A stretch of 7,536 bases of DNA from the NCBI GenBank assembly GCA_045810285.1, contig JBJMWE010000420.1:1-7536 (forward strand), read 5' to 3'. The notes under the pieces are model-generated. The model saw nothing but the letters and a program-made list of their open reading frames with translations, had not been told where the DNA came from and ran no database searches. Source of the stretch: Scleromatobacter sp045810285 (lineage in GTDB: Bacteria > Pseudomonadota > Gammaproteobacteria > Burkholderiales > Burkholderiaceae_C). The position numbers and the translations under genes are program-made. Below, piece after piece: positions 4,665 through 7,536 of this stretch (its first letter is position 1; each line of letters opens with the position of its first letter).

Positions 4665-6061
4665 GCCGAGCCCTCCAGCAGCCGCGCCGACATCGCCTGC
4701 GCCAGCGCCGGCATCGTCGCGACGGGCCGCAGGGCGCCGTCGGCATCGGTGATGCCCCGCGCGTGCAGCCAGGCCTCGAACTCGGGCGCGCGCTTGCGCC
4801 CGAGCAGCTTGCGGGCGAACAGCGCGTCGTGGAACGAGGTGCTCTGGTAGTTCAGCATCACGTCGTCGGCGCCGGGCACGCCCATCATGAAGTTCAGGCC
4901 GGCGGCGGCGAGCAGCACCAGCAGCGTGTCCATGTCGTCCTGGTCGGCCTCGGCATGGTTCGTGTAGCAGATGTCGCAGCCCATGGGCAGGCCCAGCAGC
5001 TTGCCGCAGAAGTGATCCTCGAGGCCCGCGCGCACGATCTGCTTGCCGTCGTAGAGGTACTCGGGCCCGATGAAGCCGACGACCGTGTTGACCAGCAGCG
5101 GCCGGTAGCGCCGCGCCACGGCGTAGGCGCGTGCCTCCAGCGTCTGCTGGTCGACGCCGTGGTGCGCGCCGGCCGACAGCGCGCTGCCCTGCCCCGTCTC
5201 GAAGTACATGACGTTGTCGCCCAGCGGGCCGCGCCGGGTCGCCAGCGCCGCGGCGTGGGCTTCGTCCAGCAGCGCCAGCGAGACGCCGAACCCGCGGTTG
5301 GCCTGCTCGGTGCCGGCGATCGACTGGAACACGAGGTCGACCGGCGCGCCCTGCTCGAGCGCCTTCAGCGTGTTGGTGACGTGGGTGAGCACGCACGCCT
5401 GCGTCGGAATGCCGTGGCCGGTAATCAGGTCGTCGAGCAGGTGCAGCAGCCGCACCAGCTGCGGCACGCTGTCGGCCGCGGGGTTGACGCCGATGACGGC
5501 GTCGCCCGCGCCATACAGCAGGCCGTCGACGATGCTCGCCAGGATGCCGGCGGGGCTGTCGGTGGGATGGTTGGGCTGCAGGCGCACGGCCAGCGAGCCG
5601 GGCAGGCCCAGCGTGTTGCGAAAGCGCGTGACGACGTGGCAGCGGCTGGCCACGAGCACCAGGTCCTGGTTGCGCATGATCTTGCTCGCCGCGGCCACCA
5701 TCTCGGGCGTCAGGCCGGGGGCCAGCGCCGCGAGCACGGGCGGCGTCGCGGCGTCGGACAGCAGCCAGTCGCGCAGGCCGCCGACGGTGAGGTGGCGCAG
5801 CGGCGAGAACGCGGCGGCGTCGTGCGTGTCGACGATCAGGCGCGTCACCTCGTCATGCTCGTACGGCAGCACGGCCTCGGACAGGAAGGCCTGCAGCGGC
5901 ACGTCGGCCAGCGCGGCCTGGGCCGCGACGCGCTCCCGCGCCGTGGCCGCGGCCACGCCGGCCAGCGCGTCGCCCGAGCGCGCGGGGCTGGCCTTGCCCA
6001 TCAGCTCGCGCAGATCGGCGAACCCGAACACCTGGTGACCGACGGTGGCGCGGTAGCTCAT
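4661..6061 (-). CDS. eutB: Ethanolamine ammonia-lyase large subunit
   Basis: A 466-aa TIM-barrel heavy chain that carries the active site of adenosylcobalamin-dependent ethanolamine ammonia-lyase (ethanolamine to acetaldehyde and ammonia). It matches the E. coli protein (453 aa) nearly end to end. Visible landmarks are RSGDALAGVAAAT (28-40), Arg160 and Gln162 in AVRLQPN, Asn193 in GVNP, FETGQGSALSAGA (287-299) with Glu288, NTVVGFIGPEYLYDGKQI (325-342), GLEDHF (346-351) and MGCDICYTNHAEADQ (360-374) with Asp363. These correspond to known substrate-contact residues, so the enzyme should be active. The ATG at 6061 begins at the usual family N-terminus; the AGGGG upstream is about 12 bases away, so the ribosome site is weak and coupling to the gene 28 nt upstream is plausible. 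No reactivase EutA or microcompartment gene is present. Confidence 0.97.
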   Translation of the reverse strand: MSYRATVGHQVFGFADLRELMGKASPARSGDALAGVAAATARERVAAQAALADVPLQAFLSEAVLPYEHDEVTRLIVDTHDAAAFSPLRHLTVGGLRDWLLSDAATPPVLAALAPGLTPEMVAAASKIMRNQDLVLVASRCHVVTRFRNTLGLPGSLAVRLQPNHPTDSPAGILASIVDGLLYGAGDAVIGVNPAADSVPQLVRLLHLLDDLITGHGIPTQACVLTHVTNTLKALEQGAPVDLVFQSIAGTEQANRGFGVSLALLDEAHAAALATRRGPLGDNVMYFETGQGSALSAGAHHGVDQQTLEARAYAVARRYRPLLVNTVVGFIGPEYLYDGKQIVRAGLEDHFCGKLLGLPMGCDICYTNHAEADQDDMDTLLVLLAAAGLNFMMGVPGADDVMLNYQSTSFHDALFARKLLGRKRAPEFEAWLHARGITDADGALRPVATMPALAQAMSARLLEGSA

Positions 6062-6089
6062 GCCGCCACGATACCCCTGGCCCGCGACG

Positions 6090-6701
6090 TCAGCCCGACT
6101 TCCTGAGCGCCGCGATCTCCTTTTCCAGCGCCGCGATGCGCCGATCGCGCTCGGCGATCGCCGGCATCACCTCGTCGACCGGCACCAGCTGCGGGATGTG
6201 CTGCGGGCAGTTGGCATCCCAGGCCTTCACCGTGAAGACGATCGCCTGCTCCGCGCGCGCCTTGTAGCCGGCCGGCATCAGGCGCTCGACCAGCGCCGGA
6301 TCGGTCTCCGCGCGCGCCTCGCCCCAGATCTTGATCCGCTGCCGGTGCGCGTAGTCCATCAGGAACAGCTGCGCCTTCGGGTTGTCGGCCAGGTTGCCCG
6401 TGGTGACGAACTGGCGGTTGCCGCTGAAGTCGGCGAAGGCGATGGTGTGCTCGTCGAGCACCTGAAGGAAGCCGGCCGGGCCGCCGCGGTGCTGCATGTA
6501 GGGCTGTCCCTCGCTGTTGGCCGTGGCCAGGAATACGCTCGTCTGCGCCTCGATGAAGCCGCGCACGTCGTCGTCGATCGCCGTCTGCCAGCCGCGGCCC
6601 TGCTCCATGCGCGCGTACGCGTGGCGCGAGCCGCGCGCCTGCTGCAGCGCCTTGACGGTGGGCGTGAAGACGATGTCGCTGGGGACAGTGGCGGTGGGCA
6701 T
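6090..6701 (-). CDS. PPOX-class flavin-binding protein (pyridoxamine phosphate oxidase family)
   Basis: A 203-aa protein with a split-barrel flavin-binding fold (about residues 40-160). Typical elements are SVFLATANSEGQPYMQHRGGP (55-75), IAFADFSGNRQFVTTGNLADNP (87-108), AQLFLMDYAHRQRIKIWGEA (110-129) and KAWDANCPQHIPQL (159-172), the last characteristic of the PPOX subfamily that is not true PdxH. Members bind FMN, FAD or related cofactors and often act as general oxidoreductases; the substrate is unknown. A short helix rich in Ile/Leu/Glu/Arg (177-200) at the C-terminus looks coiled-coil. AAGGAG five bases before the ATG fixes the start. It begins 10 nt after the AhpD-like gene and ends 28 nt before eutB, so it is probably in one operon with both. 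Confidence 0.88.
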   Translation of the reverse strand: MPTATVPSDIVFTPTVKALQQARGSRHAYARMEQGRGWQTAIDDDVRGFIEAQTSVFLATANSEGQPYMQHRGGPAGFLQVLDEHTIAFADFSGNRQFVTTGNLADNPKAQLFLMDYAHRQRIKIWGEARAETDPALVERLMPAGYKARAEQAIVFTVKAWDANCPQHIPQLVPVDEVMPAIAERDRRIAALEKEIAALRKSG

Positions 6702-6711
6702 GGCGGCTCCT

Positions 6712-7263
6712 TCAGGCGGTTTCCAGCGCGGGCACGGCGGGGAAGTCGACGACGGTGCCGGCCACCTCGTTGATGTAGTTCGTCCAGGTGTTGAGCGCGA
6801 CGTGCTGGACGATCTCGATGACCTGCGCGTCGGACCAGCCGGCCGTGCGCACGGCCTGCAGCGCGCCATCGCCGACATGGCCGCGTGCGCGCGCCACCTG
6901 CACGGCGAAGCGCACCGCGGCGTCGGCCGCGGCGTCGCCCGAGGTGCCCGCGCGGTTCGCGGCGATCTCGGCGTCGTCCAGCTTCGCCAGGTTCTTGCCC
7001 AGGTACGCGTGGGCGGCCAGGCAGTAGTTGCAGCCGTTGACCTCGGCCACCGCCAGCGCGATGCGCTCGCGCGTCGCGGCCGGCAGCGCGCCCTTGGCGA
7101 GCGCGCCCATCATGCCGAGGTAGCCCTCCAGCGCGGCGGGGCTGTGCGCGACCACGCGGAACAGGTTCGGCACCGAGCCGAGCTGCTTCTCGACCGCCTG
7201 CAGCAGCGGTTGCGAGGCGGCGGGGCTGGCGGCGATCGAAGCGGGGGTGGGAATGCGGGACAT
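6712..7263 (-). CDS. AhpD-like carboxymuconolactone decarboxylase family protein
   Basis: A 183-aa, mainly helical protein with the AhpD-type redox motif E-x3-C-x2-C-x3-H: Glu74, Cys78, Cys81 and His85 in EVNGCNYCLAAH. AhpD proteins use such a thiol pair for alkylhydroperoxidase or thiol-disulfide exchange, and this size class is usually named peroxidase-related enzyme; the substrate here is inferred only as a peroxide or disulfide. VPNLFRVVAHSP (31-42) and LNTWTNYIN (157-165) are typical flanks. The ATG at 7263 has AAGGAG six bases upstream; an in-frame ATG at 7326 would place 21 unrelated residues over the likely promoter. It is the first gene of the minus-strand run ending in eutC and is divergent from the LysR gene. 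Confidence 0.9.
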   Translation of the reverse strand: MSRIPTPASIAASPAASQPLLQAVEKQLGSVPNLFRVVAHSPAALEGYLGMMGALAKGALPAATRERIALAVAEVNGCNYCLAAHAYLGKNLAKLDDAEIAANRAGTSGDAAADAAVRFAVQVARARGHVGDGALQAVRTAGWSDAQVIEIVQHVALNTWTNYINEVAGTVVDFPAVPALETA

Positions 7264-7299
7264 CAGGTTCTCCTTGGACGCGACGACCTGCCGCGCGCT

Positions 7300-7315
7300 G
7301 ATCGAACTATCGATC
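7300..7315. promoter_or_regulatory. Dyad near the AhpD-like gene start
   Basis: GATCGA (7300-7305) and TCGATC (7310-7315) form a perfect 6-bp inverted repeat with a 4-base spacer, 36 bases before the AhpD-like start codon. TATCGAT, part of this dyad (7308-7314), recurs at 7374-7380 over the LysR start. It could be a second regulator site or part of the promoter region. Confidence 0.3.
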
Positions 7316-7338
7316 CTTCCATTCACCTTGAGTAGCCG

Positions 7339-7366
7339 TCAGAATTCAGAATCACTCTTCTGAATT
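7339..7366. promoter_or_regulatory. Candidate LysR operator in the divergent region
   Basis: TCAGAAT occurs twice in tandem (7339-7345, 7346-7352). The second copy belongs to a perfect inverted repeat, AATTCAGAA (7343-7351) and TTCTGAATT (7358-7366), with a 6-base spacer. It lies in the most A/T-rich stretch of the window, 12 bases before the LysR start and about 75 bases before the AhpD-like start. LysR proteins usually bind dyads in such divergent regions and regulate both sides. The core does not fit the textbook T-N11-A spacing symmetrically, so the assignment rests on position and symmetry. Confidence 0.55.
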
Positions 7367-7378
7367 TTGGGAATATCG

Positions 7379-7536
7379 ATGGACCGCCTCGACGCGATGA
7401 AGGTGTTCCTGGCCGTGGTCGACGCGGGCAGCCTGTCGGCCGCGGGTCGTCGGCTCGGAGTGCCGCTGGCCACGGTCAGCCGCCGGCTGGCCGAGCTCGA
7501 GGAGCACCTCGGCGCGCGGCTGCTGAACCGCTCCAC
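7379..7536 (+). CDS. LysR-family transcriptional regulator (N-terminal part)
   Basis: An open frame from ATG 7379 to the window edge encodes 52 residues plus two bases of the next codon. It starts MDRLDAMKVFLAVVDAGSLS, then AAGRRLGVPLATVSRRLAEL and EEHLGARLLNRS, the standard LysR winged helix-turn-helix. The HTH covers about residues 18-40, and LGARLL-x-R is the usual end of the DNA-binding wing. The Shine-Dalgarno (GGGA) is weak. A second in-frame ATG (7397) would cut into the first helix. The gene is divergent from the AhpD-PPOX-eutBC run and is its most likely regulator, perhaps also self-regulating; the effector domain lies outside the window. Confidence 0.92.
   Translation, partial: MDRLDAMKVFLAVVDAGSLSAAGRRLGVPLATVSRRLAELEEHLGARLLNRS

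Noticed and set aside
6062..6089. Cobalamin riboswitch or separate promoter before eutB
   Set aside because: The gap is only 28 bases and shows no B12-box-like element or -35/-10 pair.
4229..6106. 625-codon plus-strand open frame opposite eutB
   Set aside because: Arg/Gln/His/Val-rich shadow; eutB on the other strand has its active-site residues intact over its full length.
6517..7335. 272-codon plus-strand open frame opposite the AhpD-like and PPOX genes
   Set aside because: No motif and antisense to two genes with strong ribosome sites and family motifs.
7264..7378. Specific -35/-10 assignments for the LysR and AhpD-like promoters
   Set aside because: TTGAGT (7328-7333) could be a -35, but no acceptable -10 lies 16-18 bases downstream; the minus strand gave only weak matches.

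Overview
The window is very GC-rich and compact, with strong G/C bias at third codon positions. The protein types (a B12 ethanolamine ammonia-lyase without microcompartment genes, a four-domain rhodanese, an RhtA-type exporter, a small periplasmic cytochrome c, a LysR regulator) fit a free-living betaproteobacterium, most likely Burkholderiales. That placement is inference from protein style, not a database match.

Layout. (1) 1-123: the 3' end of an unrecognised plus-strand gene. (2) 124-335: a convergent intergenic region with three REP-like hairpins in alternating orientation; the first two form a perfect 37-bp inverted pair carrying the GTAG/CTAC signature of REP elements. (3) 336-1937, minus strand: a 533-aa sulfurtransferase of four rhodanese domains, in which domains 2 and 4 keep the loop cysteine and domains 1 and 3 have aspartate there. 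(4) 1938-2316: a gene-poor leader with a good sigma-70-like promoter, two dyads and a chain of short ORFs overlapping by ATGA. (5) 2317-3195, minus strand: an RhtA homologue (threonine/homoserine exporter, EamA/DMT family), probably starting at TTG. (6) 3444-3806, plus strand: an exported class I cytochrome c whose last 8 bases overlap the convergent eutC end. (7) 7263 down to 3799, minus strand: a tight four-gene run of an AhpD-like carboxymuconolactone decarboxylase family protein, a PPOX-class flavin-binding protein, eutB and eutC. (8) From 7379, plus strand: the N-terminus of a LysR regulator, divergent from that run, with operator-like dyads in the shared 115-bp intergenic region.

How the genes may work together. 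EutB and EutC form adenosylcobalamin-dependent ethanolamine ammonia-lyase, which turns ethanolamine into acetaldehyde and ammonia. The small gaps (10, 28 and 58 nt) suggest co-transcription with the two upstream redox-type genes, and the divergent LysR gene is the obvious candidate regulator. No reactivase (eutA), permease, aldehyde dehydrogenase or shell protein is visible in the window. The rhodanese, rhtA and cytochrome genes look like separate units.

Points worth a second look are the four-domain rhodanese and its long leader, the joining of an AhpD/PPOX pair to eutBC, the 21-codon ORF that exactly bridges eutB and eutC, the similar leader blocks before eutC and the rhodanese gene, the REP cluster, and the LysR-side operator. 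None of these proves a new system; the rhodanese and the eut run are the best candidates.
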